Origin: Shinisaurus crocodilurus
Taxonomy: Eukaryota; Chordata; Lepidosauria; Squamata; Shinisauridae
Length of the DNA stretch: 64,000 nucleotides
NCBI GenBank assembly: GCA_021292165.1
Contig: CM037879.1
Coordinates: 39,462,339-39,526,338 of the forward strand
Direction: 5' to 3'
Part shown: positions 38,646 to 48,478 of the stretch, in pieces
How the letters are laid out: every line of letters begins with the position of its first letter
Position numbering within the stretch: position 1 is the stretch's first letter
Program-made: the position numbers and the translations under genes
The notes under the pieces: generated by a model
The model's database searches: none
What the model was told of the DNA's origin: nothing
Seen by the model: the letters and a program-made list of their open reading frames with translations, nothing else

Positions 38646-38985
38646 CCCTTTGACATCTTCCGTTGACACTGCAAGGCAAGTGTGATTGGAACACCCTTGT
38701 TTGCCTTGTAACATCTCGTTCTAGTCCCCACAAACAGCAAATGAGGGGGGTAAGCTTGTGTCTGGGCTGTTATCACTTCAGATGGGGTGGTAAGGTAACA
38801 TTATTACATGCTCTTCAATAACAACAACAAATCCCTGCACACAGAAAACTAGATATCAGGGAGAAGATTTATAGCCAAGCCTTCTCCCCGATATGCTAGT
38901 TTTCTAGGTGTCTTTTTTCACCCCATGGGAGGACATTCCATCATATTAACTCCTACCTACTGTCTGACGTGGACCCTCCTCAGGG

Positions 38986-39202
38986 AGGGTTCATAGCTCA
39001 GCGGTAGCGGCCATAGCTCAGTGGTAGAGCACATGCTTTGCATGCAGAATGTCCCAGCTTCAATCACCAACATTTCCAGGTGTTGCTGGAAAACGGCCTG
39101 TCAGAAACCATGGGCAGCTTCTGCCGGTCAGTGTCAACAATACTAGAGTTGATGGACCAAATGTTCTGACCTCAGTATAAGGCAGCTTCCTATGTTCCTG
39201 GT
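38986..39202 (+). mobile_element. tRNA(Ala)-like SINE with duplicated head
   Basis: The box A region occurs twice in tandem: 'ttcatagctcagcggtag' then 'gccatagctcagtggtagag'. The rest of the element follows once, with 'gctttgcatgcagaatgtcc' and the tail 'ggcagcttcctatgttcctg'. The tandem head may be replication slippage or a head-to-tail dimer remnant. Confidence 0.82.
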
Positions 39203-39609
39203 AACTCCCTCTTCCAGTCTGAAGTGGTACAGTCTAGTTACAGGCTTAAGTTACCACCTCATCTGCCATTTGTGAGAACTAGGCCCAAGGTACCTGGTCA
39301 GAAGAAGTTGGTGGGGAGAATGCATGGTGGCTGTAAACCATCTGCTCCTGTAATAGAGGTGGCACACAAGGAAAGCATACAGCTCTACTCAAGGAAAATG
39401 CTGGATTTAGACAAAACCACACAAGGAAAGCACACATGCCACATCCCCAGGGTTAGTGGAGGCAAAAGCATTACATTACGTCTTGATTATCTTTTGACCT
39501 GGAGGCATCTTTTGCCATGGCAACAACCAAGATGAGAGCAGGAAGTGCTGATTGTGAAGCAGGGGCCTTCTTTATTGATTTGGTTTGCCAATTTGAACCC
39601 TAATTCATT
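39203..39609. other. Intron 5 spacer, unclassified
   Basis: A 103-codon + strand open frame (39224-39535) shows no family resemblance and no splice context, so I do not call it coding. Confidence 0.3.
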
Positions 39610-39732
39610 GGATGTTCCATGACCGTACTACAAGGTTTAGTTTCGTTCAGATGAGGGAACATGTCATGTTATCTATAAAGCCCTAACCATATTGTGACTT
39701 TAGTAGCTACATATTGTAGCTCTGAGTTCGGG
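39610..39732 (+). repeat. Local direct duplication, copy A (about 123 bp)
   Basis: Starts 'ggatgttccatgaccgtact' and ends 'agctacatattgtagctctg'. Matches 40906-41028 base for base with only about two or three differences and no indel. Followed by a small tandem repeat 'ggacaccgccccgcacgcac' (two units, about 39731-39775). Confidence 0.93.
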
Positions 39733-40239
39733 ACACCGCCCCGCACGCACACTGGACACCGCCCCGCATGCACACTGTGAATGCTTGTACAGTTCCCCCC
39801 CTCCTCAAGTGTCACAATCCAACTATTCTATAGATTTAGTTACTAGTGTGGATAGAGTAGGCCTCCACAGGCCCAGAGAGGCACTCATGCCATAGACTTT
39901 TAGTGATATTTATTAGTTTGTAATAAAGCTCTTGTTTCAAATGGTTCTAATTCTTAAGAAGCCATTATAGACAGCATCTCTTTCCCTCTGTCTAATAGTT
40001 TGCATCGATCTGTGCTGTGTGTCAAGGCTTCTAGCATGTGCTGACGGGTTTATGCATCCCTTGGGCCTTGTCTTCCAGTCTGCGTAGCACATTTCAGGGT
40101 GTGTGTGTGTGTGTGTTTCTTCCATTGGCTGGCCAGCTCTCCACTCCTTCAGTTTTGCTCCAAAGAGCAAAGCAACTCAGAGCAGAGCACAAATAACATT
40201 GCGTTCTTTTCCTCCACCACCGGCTGTTCTGCCAATTGT
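39733..40239. other. Intron 5 spacer with a short TG run
   Basis: A (TG)n run at about 40098-40116. Otherwise unclassified. Confidence 0.35.
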
Positions 40240-40336
40240 CAGCCAGTGTGGTCCAGCTGACAGAGTACTGGACTTTAACCTGAGTTCAGATCTTAGCCAT
40301 GAACTCAGTGGGTGGCCTTGGGCGTGCCGTTCTGGT
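40240..40336 (+). mobile_element. CORE-SINE head fragment
   Basis: 'cagccagtgtggtccagctg', 'cctgagttcagatcttagcc' and 'aactcagtgggtggccttgg'. Ends before the core. Confidence 0.65.
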
Positions 40337-40905
40337 GGTAATGATAAAGGCAGGGGTGGAATTCCGGGGGTGTGGAGGGCAGGGGCTGCCTAACGAGTTA
40401 TTATCTTGGGGTCTCAGTAGTTAACCTTTTTACTTGTGTTTGTTTTACAGAAAACAGTAGAAATATTTAGACATTTTAATTTCAGAGGGCTTTTAAAATT
40501 ATTGTACTATAAGTATGTATACATACATATTACACACACACAAACAAACACCCCCCCCCACAGTTAAATAGACTACAAGCAAGCTCCAGAACACTTCAGA
40601 TTTTTTGTCATATGTTTGGCTCATACGCTGAATGAAGGCCCATGAGAAGCCATAATTTGAAGTAACGTGCTGTGTTAGATTTCTGAATTGGCAGCCCATT
40701 CAGTTTGATGAACAGTAGGCAAGCCAGTCGTTCAATGGTGAGGGCAGAATGTTATATCATCTGTGAGGGTCCTACCGTCTTCTTGTGTTAGAATTCTACC
40801 CCTGTATAAAATTGCTGTGGATATAGCAAAGACAACCATTAAAAAGCAGCTCATGTATTGTTACAGTTGTGTGCTGCCCCCACCCCCACCCCCGCCTCAG
40901 TAATA
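40337..40905. other. Intron 5 spacer, unclassified
   Basis: A CA/AAAC run and a C run near 40533-40560. No gene or named repeat. Confidence 0.3.
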
Positions 40906-41028
40906 GGATGTTCCATGACCGTACTACAAGGTTTAGTTTCGTTCAGATGAGGGAACATGTCATGTTATCTATAAAGCCCTAACCATATTGTGACTTTAGT
41001 AGCTACATATTGTAGCTCCGAGTTTGGG
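40906..41028 (+). repeat. Local direct duplication, copy B (about 123 bp)
   Basis: Partner of 39610-39732 at a constant offset of 1296 bp, so the two copies are colinear without gaps. Confidence 0.93.
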
Positions 41029-41267
41029 GGCTTACGTGCATCGAGGGCACAGCGCATAGGATTGCAGCCTCGATGCTTGAAAGCACCCGAACTTGGAGGC
41101 TTACGAGCATCCTATGCAGGGTGGGAGGAGCGGTGTAGGCGATCTTTGTCCGTCCCCCCCCCCCCCCGTCCTCCTGCCCTGCATTTTCGCTAGGCAGGCT
41201 TTTTTGCTGCTTGTATCCTGTCCCCTCCAGTGTCCTCCCCTCGCACTGAAAGGACCCCTTTTACCCC
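41029..41267. other. Intron 5 spacer with short palindromes
   Basis: 'gcttacgtgcatcgagggca', 'gcagcctcgatgcttgaaag' and 'gcttacgagcatcctatgca' form short inverted repeats. C-rich run at 41154-41167. Confidence 0.4.
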
Positions 41268-41578
41268 TCTCTGGGGTCACTGTTCCCGACCATAGAGAAG
41301 CAATTGGCACAGTGCTTTCCCCACCCCCTTTCCCTGAGCACAGTCTGTTCGGCGGTTTCCTGGCTTTTGTACACTTTTTATTTCCATTCTACAAGGTTGA
41401 AATGCCTCTCCTAAGGCTTAGTTACTGGCCGTTAGAATTTTAAGCTACAACATGCTGTATTTGGCCCTGCCCCCTTTGCTTTTGGTCGCACCTCTTTTGC
41501 CACCATGAATGTAGTCCCTGAGAGCTTCTCTGAAATTGAATTCAGCCTTTGAGCTGAAAGAGGTTTCCCACCCCTATC
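41268..41578. mobile_element. About 310-bp hAT-like element, copy 2
   Basis: Shares 'ttgaaatgcctctcctaagg' and 'gcttagttactgg' with copies 1 and 3, and 'gagctgaaagaggtttccc' with copy 3. The left end is poorly preserved. Confidence 0.55.
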
Positions 41579-41589
41579 CTATATGAACC

Positions 41590-41988
41590 TGCCCTTAAGT
41601 TAATCTTCCGAGGCCCTGCTTTTTAACCTACTGCCTAAAGAGATTTGTTTGGTGGGAATGTGAGGCAGGGCCTTCACTGTGGCACCTCCCCAGTTGTGGA
41701 ATTCCCTCCTGAAAGAAGTTGGATTAGCCTCAGATGGCTTTTACCGGGGCAGTAGGAAAGGTTTTATTTTGTCTGTCTTTTAATGGTGTTTAGGTCTGAT
41801 AAAGTTCTAAGGTCTCTGCCCTCTCTGTTGTTTTTTTTAAAATCTTTGTTCTACTTTTGTTAAAATGTTTAAACTTGTTTTAATGATTTTATTGTTTTGA
41901 ATTTGCTGTAAACTGCTTTGAGGGTCCTTGTTAGGACCAAAAGGCAATTTAGAAATGTTTTTTTAATAAATAAAACAAATAGATCTTT
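41590..41988 (+). mobile_element. LINE 3' end, L2-like
   Basis: 'gcagggccttcactgtggca' and 'cagttgtggaattccctcct' are the DNA counterpart of the RAFxVAxPxLWNSLP motif (here GRAFTVAPPQLWNSLL-like, frame broken). The 3' UTR has 'ctgctttgagggtccttgtt' and AATAAA near the end at about 41964. Confidence 0.72.
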
Positions 41989-42356
41989 GTAATCTTTGCT
42001 CTATTTATAGTTAAGCAGAGCATAACTGGAGGCAAATGGGCAGTCCTACAAAGCAGAAAATCACCCCACGTTTCTGTTAACTTCAGCTAGAAACTCTCAG
42101 CACTCTCTTTCTGCCTCTGTATCTCTCAAACTGCCAACTGCTTTTTTTCTCACTCACGCTCACATCTCCCACCTCCTCTCAGCTAGAGGAATGTTAACTT
42201 CCACAAGCCCTGATAGATATGTCACTCATAAACAGAGTGCTTCCCTCAACTATTAGAATATCATCTCTTAACCATTAGCTTCAAGTTATGGAACATCCGT
42301 GCCCATATTTGATTTTTTTCACCAGCACTCTGCCTAACAATATAATTTGTAACGAC

Positions 42357-42597
42357 TTGAGATAGTGGTGAGAGTGTTGGACTGGGACTCAGGAGATCTG
42401 GGTGCTAGTCCCCACTTGGCCATGAAGCTCACTGGGTGACTTTGGGCCAGTCACTGACTCTCAGCCTAACCTACCTCACAGGGTTGTTGTGATGAGAAAA
42501 TGGAGAGGAGGAGGAGGAGGAGGATTATGTAAGCCGCCTTGGGTTCCTTGCAGGAAAAAAGGCGGGATATAAATATAATAAAATAAATAAATAAAAC
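42357..42597 (+). mobile_element. CORE-SINE, near full length
   Basis: 'gatagtggtgagagtgttgg', 'gggtgctagtccccacttgg', core 'cctaacctacctcacagggt', a GGA run, 'taagccgccttgggttcctt' and an A-rich tail. Very close to the copy at 24968-25212. Confidence 0.9.
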
Positions 42598-42902
42598 AAG
42601 GTGCCAGGTCCTCTTCACTCCCAATTTTTAAACTTTTAGGATATTCTCCTGACATTAAAGTCCACTTCCCTTCCTCACTACTTCACTTATAACAGAAGTA
42701 AATGTGAGAAAATGAGTGTAGATATTTTAAGAATGTTCATTTTATAGCATGTTACTCAATGCAAAAACTTGAAGTGGATTTATATCCCTTATATTCTGTT
42801 CTTTAAATTGTAGGTACCGTATCCATTTAGCTTGCTGACCAAGGAAGTTAAGTTCACTTGCGGGATACCATTTGAAACTAACTAGCAATTAATATCATCT
42901 AG
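42598..42902. other. Intron 5 spacer, unclassified
   Basis: No feature recognised. Confidence 0.3.
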
Positions 42903-43037
42903 GGCACAATCCTATGCATGTTTAGACAGAGCAAAGGCCTACAACTCCCAGCATGCCCCAGCCAGCTATGGCTGGCTGGAGCATGCTGGGAGTTGTACGC
43001 CTTTCCTTTGTCCAAACATGCATAGGATTGTGCCTTT
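42903..43037. mobile_element. Palindromic MITE (GGGCACAATCCTATG family), copy 2
   Basis: 'gggcacaatcctatgcatgt' to 'catgcataggattgtgcc' are perfect inverted ends. The inner arms 'aggcctacaactcccagcat' and 'atgctgggagttgtacgcct' match copy 1. Confidence 0.88.
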
Positions 43038-43234
43038 AATTAACTTGTAAAATTGCTGGGATATTGTAAGGTGCTCTGATCTAATCCTTACAAGACTGAA
43101 GCAACTTTGAATTCATGCTTTGAAATTCTTATCTAGGGCTATATGGATTTTGTTAAATACGTTCCGTCTGTTTCATGGGTGGTCACATGTCTTCCGTTCC
43201 CTCATCTGTTCATTGACAGAATTTGATATTTTTT

Positions 43235-43432
43235 TAGGGATCAGAATTTTTTTCCATTAGTGCAAGTGTGAATTTGTGCAGCCTCCCCAAAAGTTAAAAA
43301 AAACAACACCAGTCTGCAAGTCAGCAGAATCCGTGTGACTCAGAATTATCCAATCTGCTGTGAAATCCGAAAGGCAGATTCATAGAAATCCAAACTTAAT
43401 TGAATCCGTTGTGGATTTCTCTGACATCCCTA
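43235..43432. mobile_element. TAGGGAT-ended MITE fragment
   Basis: Begins TAGGGATCAGAA and ends TGACATCCCTA. The interior has 'gtgaatttgtgcagcctccc' and 'aatccgtgtgactcagaatt'. The ends resemble the element at 50348-51240. No matching target duplication seen. Confidence 0.45.
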
Positions 43433-43790
43433 AAAATTTCTTACCTGACATTTGTGATACCTGCTTCTGACCTGGAGATACCTGCTTCTTACTCTAGATG
43501 AGCAGGCAACTTGCAGTTTACAAAGCTAACGTAAGAATCAGAAACTTCTCTTTGATTCAGCTTGGGAATTTAGAATCATGCAAATCTGCCACAGTCCAGG
43601 TGAATGTGTTGTCAGGGCTGCAGTGTACAGCCCTGGAAATACATGAATACATATATATGTAAGTATCGAAAATTTGGTGAATGTCAACATTTGTATGTGA
43701 ATGCTGACAGTCACAAATGTATTTTGCAAACGCTCATATATCCCCATTCTTTGCATATATGCAATCACATTTAGGTGATTTAAAAAGGAA
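43433..43790. other. Intron 5 spacer, unclassified
   Basis: No named repeat or exon. Confidence 0.3.
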
Positions 43791-44005
43791 GGTTCATAGC
43801 TCAGTGGTAGAGCACATGCATACAAAAGGTTCCACATTCAATCCCTGGCATCTGCTACAAAAATACCAGCATATTTTAGTTTAAAGCTCCTACTGCCAGT
43901 AACTAAGCCCTAGGAGGTAGGGTTTTAGTTTTGGTAGGGCTGAAAAAGATTCCTGGCTAAAACCCTAGAGAGCGGCTGCCAGTCCACATAAACAATACTG
44001 AGCTA
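43791..44005 (+). mobile_element. tRNA(Ala)-like SINE, diverged
   Basis: 'ggttcatagctcagtggtag', 'cattcaatccctggcatctg' and 'cctagagagcggctgccagt'. About 60 bp of extra sequence sits between head and body ('ttagtttaaagctcctactg'). The tail breaks off at the microsatellite. Confidence 0.75.

Positions 44006-44008
<3 letters not shown>

Positions 44009-44047
<39 letters not shown>
44009..44047. repeat. (TG)n(AG)n microsatellite
   Basis: TG run followed by a short GA run, at the 3' end of the SINE. Confidence 0.93.
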
Positions 44048-44236
44048 TGTCACATTAGTCTCTTATAAAGATCAGAAGAAGAATGAAGCAGCTCCTTGAA
44101 GACTAATAGTTGAATTTAGGATTTCTGTATGAGTTTTCTTTGGTAAAAGCTACTTCATTAAATGCAGTAATGAACAGAAGTAAAGTGAGATAATTATAGG
44201 CAGGTAGAGAGTGGACATTCCATTTTCATTTAAGGC

Positions 44237-44547
44237 AAGGATGCAGAACCTCAGGTCTGGGAGCCAAATCCGGCCCTCTGGAGATCCCCAGAAAGCCATG
44301 CCCCTTTCTCCCAACCACTGAGCGTTGGGTGGTTTCCCAGCTTTTGTGCAGTTTTTTTTTTCCATTCTGAAAGTTTGAACTGCGTCTCCTAGGGCTTAGT
44401 TACTGGGAGGAAGATATTTAAGTTAAAATATGCTGGTATTTTTGGTATTTCAGCCCTACCTATTTTGCCTTCAGCTCCACCCACCTGAGAGCTTGTCTGA
44501 AATGGAATTCAACCCTCAGGTTGAAAGAGGTCCTGCACCCATGATTT
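44237..44547. mobile_element. About 310-bp hAT-like element, copy 3
   Basis: 'caaggatgcagaacctcagg' to 'aggttgaaagaggtcctgca' with inverted AGGxTGCAGxACCTC-like ends. Interior 'ttgggtggtttcccagcttt' and 'cctagggcttagttactggg' as in copies 1 and 2. Confidence 0.65.
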
Positions 44548-44840
44548 AAAGAGATAATTACAATATAAGAGTGGTATTAAGCACAGCATGCAAAAATGGA
44601 GGATAACGACAAACTACATGTTCTTGTAATGAGCATAAAACTTGTAATCTCTGGTCTGAGTGAGATTGATACAATTATGAGTTTTTTATTCCGCTATCTC
44701 CCATTCCATTCCATTCCGGTCTGTGACTTTGTGCCCAGAGGGAAGTTGAAGTGCTCACCATCAGGCCTCCTAATGTCTTTGGTCTTTATATCTGATTTAT
44801 GTCCATACAGTCTCTGCCTTATAGTCAAGAATGCTGGGAG
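44548..44840. other. Intron 5 spacer, unclassified
   Basis: A short (ATTCC)n run at about 44701-44720. A 140-codon open frame beginning at 44596 runs on across a MITE piece (about 44830-44885, 'ctgggagttatagtccaaaa') and the Penelope remnant and has no family resemblance. Confidence 0.35.
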
Positions 44841-44887
44841 TTATAGTCCAAAAATATCTGGAGGGCACCAGGTTAAGAAGGGCTGCT

Positions 44888-45250
44888 CTAGTTGTTCATT
44901 GTGCTCCTGTAGAGCCAGTTGTAGTGCATGGCTTGGCTGTATACAATGGACCTCTTTATATGGTCAGGATGGTAACTACTGGCAGGGAGATATTGGTTTC
45001 CTGTATATGGTGATCTGAAGGCAGCCATCTTGACAGTGGTGTCAAGAAAATTTACACATGTGGTGGAGTAGGTAATACTCATGTTTACAGTAGGATGGAA
45101 ATTATTAAAAATTTTGATGGAATCTCTTGAGTGACTCCTCTCCACGGGTCCAGATTAAGAAAACATTGTCAATAATATATCTTAGGTAGACTACTGGAAC
45201 CTCTACTGAGCTGTTCCAAAAATGCTGTTCCAAGTCTGCCATAAACAGGT
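44888..45250 (-). pseudogene. Penelope-like element reverse transcriptase remnant (minus-strand part)
   Basis: On the - strand, in order but in several frames: MAPQYTNLFMADLEQHF (about 45270-45222), then RYIIDNVFLIW (about 45180-45150), where YIDD has become YIID, then GEESLKRFHQNF, FHPTVNMSITYSTTCVNFLD and YHPDHIKRSIVYSQAMHYN. These match the conserved order of Penelope-like RTs (AMGTxxAPxYANLFM, RYIDDIFxIW, FLDTxV, HPxHxxxSIxYSQA). Frameshifts and the altered catalytic motif show it is dead. Confidence 0.88.
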
Positions 45251-45418
45251 TGGTATATTGTGGCGCCATATGGTACCCAGGATAGTGCCATGGATTTGTA
45301 AATATATTTGTCCATGAATTTTAAGCAGTTGCGAGTTGAGAGAAAACGTGATGGCAGACTTGGAACAGCATTTTTGGAACAGTGAGTAGAGGTACCCGTA
45401 ATCTACCCAAGATATATT
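45175..45418. repeat. Inverted duplication inside the Penelope-like remnant
   Basis: About 68 bp at 45175-45242 (tatcttaggtagactactgg ... ccaagtctgccat) reappear inverted at 45351-45418 (atggcagacttggaacagca ... acccaagatatatt) around a 108-bp centre, with few mismatches. Confidence 0.9.
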
Positions 45419-45419
45419 G

Positions 45420-45620
45420 TGAATGTCCAAAATTCAACCATTGTTCCATCTAGCTTCCCAGAGGGAGCCATTCTTGTGATTTCAGATGTTCGGTCTCTTT
45501 ACACTAACATCCAACATGAGGATGGATTGAGAGTGATATCAAACATTGTTTCTGACAGTTTTAGAATTTCTTCTGTCAGAAACAATGTTTGATATCTTTC
45601 CTCAATCCATCCTCAATGTA
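45420..45620 (+). pseudogene. Penelope-like reverse transcriptase remnant (plus-strand part)
   Basis: On the + strand the sequence reads LPEGAILVISDVRSLYTNIQ and HEDGLRVI-like, which matches the RT motif A region of Penelope-like elements (LPExxILVTxDVxSLYTNIPHxxG). It lies in opposite orientation to the RT remnant just upstream and should precede it in an intact element. A second hairpin (45518-45558 with 45573-45614) ends it. Confidence 0.85.
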
Positions 45621-45639
45621 AAGCCAGTCAAAACAGAAG

Positions 45640-46140
45640 CCCTGTGTCTGATCACACAGAGGCCACTCCTGTTGTCCTTCTGCAGTTATCCTCCAGCCTT
45701 TCTCTCTAAAACTGCAACTTTCAATCTTTCCCAACATATATGCAGTAACTTCCAATCTCAGAACCCACTTAGTCCTCCTCCTCCTCCTCTTCTGTATATT
45801 TGTGTGTGGCTTGCGTTACCATTTACTAAATATGTTATGACATAGTATTTACCCTAGTCCAGAGCCCAGAGACCTTTGGAGACCTCTGTGGCTTCCGGGC
45901 TCTAGGAATTTGACAGATGGGTCTGTGCTCCATACCTATGCAAGCTGCCAAGAGTGGAAAGATTTACTTTATTTGCCTGAACCTTTTCACAGGAACAGAA
46001 CACGTTCGGTAATATTACAAGAGCTTTATTTAGACCACTGAACTCACAGGGGCTGTGTGGAGAGTTCCAGTTAGTCTATCTCTGGTAATGACATTTCTGA
46101 GCAGGGGAAGGGCAGTATATGGCCTCCTGTAAGCTGAAAG
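45640..46140. other. Intron 5 spacer, unclassified
   Basis: No named feature. A 99-codon open frame starting at 45546 lies partly in the hairpin and is not credible. Confidence 0.3.
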
Positions 46141-46145
46141 ACAGA

Positions 46146-46146
<1 letters not shown>

Positions 46147-46180
<34 letters not shown>
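46147..46180. repeat. (CA)n microsatellite
   Basis: About 16 CA units. Confidence 0.96.
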
Positions 46181-46640
46181 AAATCCAAATTCTGCAAGAT
46201 GGCAGTAAGCGGAAAAAGTTATACAAATGTTGCTTATGTGATATAATTAATCAGTCACAAAATTCATGAAGTCCAACTCGGTTCAGCATCAGTTTCCTGG
46301 ATACACTGTGCAACCGATGTGCAAAGCCAGATACTGTGTTGCAACTGCAAAGGCCAGCAGTATTCAAATGACGGGGGAACAGTTAGGGGGGCTCCACCCC
46401 CCTGGCTTCCTCCAATTTTAGCTAAATCATGCCTTCCACTGCATTTTTAAAAAAGTAGTTGTTGTTGGTGAGAACTTAACAGAAGATAGCAGGGCCGGTA
46501 CACCCCGCTCCCCTGAAACTCAAGCACTGCACTCCGGTTGTGTGTTAAGAGAGGTGTGTGGGAAGCAGGCAGGTGAAGTCCTGTTTTAATTTTTGCCCAG
46601 TCTGATACTGAGTCATTGGTACATGCATCCAAGCAAATCT
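46181..46640. other. Intron 5 spacer, unclassified
   Basis: Contains 'agcagggccggtacaccccg' (about 46488), a hAT-like terminus resembling that at 16063, but no partner end was found. Confidence 0.35.
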
Positions 46641-46644
46641 GTGT

Positions 46645-46850
46645 TTGGTCTTATTTATGATATGTATATCTTGCCCTTCCTCCAAGGAGGTTAGGGTGGT
46701 GTGCACAGCTCTCCCTCACTCCTTTCATCCTTGTTAGGCTGTGAGATAGTGACTGGCCCAAGGTCATGTAGTTGAGCCTCATGGCTGAGTGGGGATTTGG
46801 ACTTGGGTTTCCCCGGTCCTAGTCTGTCACACTAATCACTGCAGCTTCCC
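46645..46850 (-). mobile_element. CORE-SINE, diverged
   Basis: On the - strand: 'tagtgtgacagactaggacc', 'cccaagtccaaatccccact', 'catgaccttgggccagtcac', then 'caccctaacctccttggagg'. The core is partly replaced, so this is an older copy. Confidence 0.65.
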
Positions 46851-47139
46851 TCCACTCCCGTTCCCCCCACCCAAATTCCAGTGGAGACTTTTTTCTTTTT
46901 GTGGAATTTTTTTTTGGGGGGGGAAGCGGGGGAAGCTTAAACCCTCCCCTCCCAGAATGCATGCACTTTCACGAAAGTAAAGAAATATAGCAGGCTCTAC
47001 TACACCAGTGTGATTAGGAGAATGTGTCATTTGGCACAGATTATGCTGATACACAATGCTGTGTGCTCTGCAGCCATCGTTGCACCTACGCCTCCATGGC
47101 CTCCAACTGGCGTTACAATATTGCATAAAGTAATATTGT

Positions 47140-47345
47140 ACTGTGTGTCCCAGCTCCTTATCCCGAACAGGCCATGCAATCCACTTGTGTGTAAGTGCCT
47201 TTGATGCTGGCTGGAATTTTCTCTCTTTCCCAAAACTGGCCATTGGAGAGACACACACACCCCCAGTCTCCCTAGTACTGCTTTTCTTGCATTCTAGGAC
47301 CCCTTTGGTGTGGATTGCATGGCCTGATAAGGAGCTGGGATTGGT
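47140..47345. mobile_element. Foldback element with CCCAGCTCCTTATC arms
   Basis: 'cccagctccttatcccgaac', 'aggccatgcaatccac' at 47149-47184 is inverted as 'gtggattgcatggcctgata', 'aggagctggg' at 47311-47340. Arms of about 36 bp around a 126-bp centre. Confidence 0.75.
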
Positions 47346-47785
47346 TTGGATACACCAGGCAGGAAGAAGGCATTGCGGGACATTTGGGCCAGGGGGCGTG
47401 CCCTAAGCATCTCCTCATGAGATACAGGGGTTCAACGGGGCAACAGGAGTTGCCTTGGCATGTTAGCAGACTTCTTCTGGCTTTGAGCTCCAACTTGGAG
47501 CTTCAGCGGCCGGTGAGCGGGTGGGGCTGCATGGTAGATGAGCTGGAAAACAGTACTCCGCTTACAGTCTTCAGGCTTTGAGCCATGCTGGTTCCCAAGG
47601 GCCAGGAGGCTGGGGGAATTGCACCTGCTGCTTGGGGGAGGAAGAGTGAGATGTCAGCGCACTGGTTTAACCCGAGACTCGGGTTACAAACTTTCTCATT
47701 CCAAATTACAGATTCAGTAACGTTGTGGTTCCAGTTAATCCCCCTTAAGTGTCTGTTGTCGTCTTCCTGGCACATTGTGTATTAG
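47346..47785. other. Intron 5 spacer, unclassified
   Basis: Several 60-90 codon frames overlap on both strands without family resemblance. Nothing named. Confidence 0.3.
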
Positions 47786-47993
47786 GGCCAAACTACTCGT
47801 GACATCAATGATATGGTTTGTCATTGAGTGGAGGATTTTTCTTTCACAAATAGCCAATGTGCTGCCCCACCCCCATTGCCCCTGCTGTGGCCCTGATCTT
47901 GATTGGGCCCCTGCACTGGCTGTTTGTGAAAGTAAAATCCTATACTCAAGGGCAAATCACACGATAAATGTCCCGTGTAGTTTGGCCCTAATA
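47786..47993. mobile_element. MITE with TA target-site pattern (mariner-like)
   Basis: Termini GGGCCAAACTAC and GTAGTTTGGCCC are perfect inverted repeats and are flanked by TA on each side (TA/GGGCC...GGCCC/TA), the duplication typical of Tc1/mariner. Internal 'ggatttttctttcacaaata' pairs with 'tgtttgtgaaagtaaaatcc'. About 205 bp. Non-coding. Confidence 0.78.
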
Positions 47994-48227
47994 TGCTATA
48001 TGCCAGAATTAAGAGGGCAGGCTGTTTTGAGAGCCATTGTGCTGTAAGGGTTGGCTTTCAGTATTGGATGGATTTTGGTATTCTATATGCAGTAGTCAGC
48101 TTCCTGAGACTCTCAGCTTTCTTCTCCCTCTTTTTTTTTTTTTATTTCAGAAGCAAGTTTCTAGCCTTTATGATTCAGAAGATAAGCTTGGGAGTATGTG
48201 GGTTATGCCTGGTGAAATACCAGAAGA

Positions 48228-48251
48228 GTGTGTGTGTGTGTGTGTGTGTGT
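48228..48251. repeat. (TG)n microsatellite
   Basis: About 12 TG units after 'cagaagag'. Confidence 0.93.
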
Positions 48252-48384
48252 TGCTTCAGATTTCTAGTGGTTGGGGGTACAGAGTTTTAGTGCCTCTCAT
48301 AGTTTCTTGTCATTCTCCCTCAAGTAGCAGGACAATAAATTATGCAAATTGAGTGAGCAACTGTGCTTCCTTTGGGACAACTGA

Positions 48385-48478
48385 AAGCACAACCATATAC
48401 ATTTCTGCTCAGAAGTATGGCCCATTGATTCCAATGAAGCTTGCTTCCAGGTAAATAGGGATAAGATGGTAGCCTAAT
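48385..48478. mobile_element. Palindromic MITE (GCAATCCTATGCA family), diverged
   Basis: 'aaagcacaaccatatacatt' to 'tagggataagatggtagcct' with the centre 'ccattgattccaatgaagct'. Confidence 0.5.
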
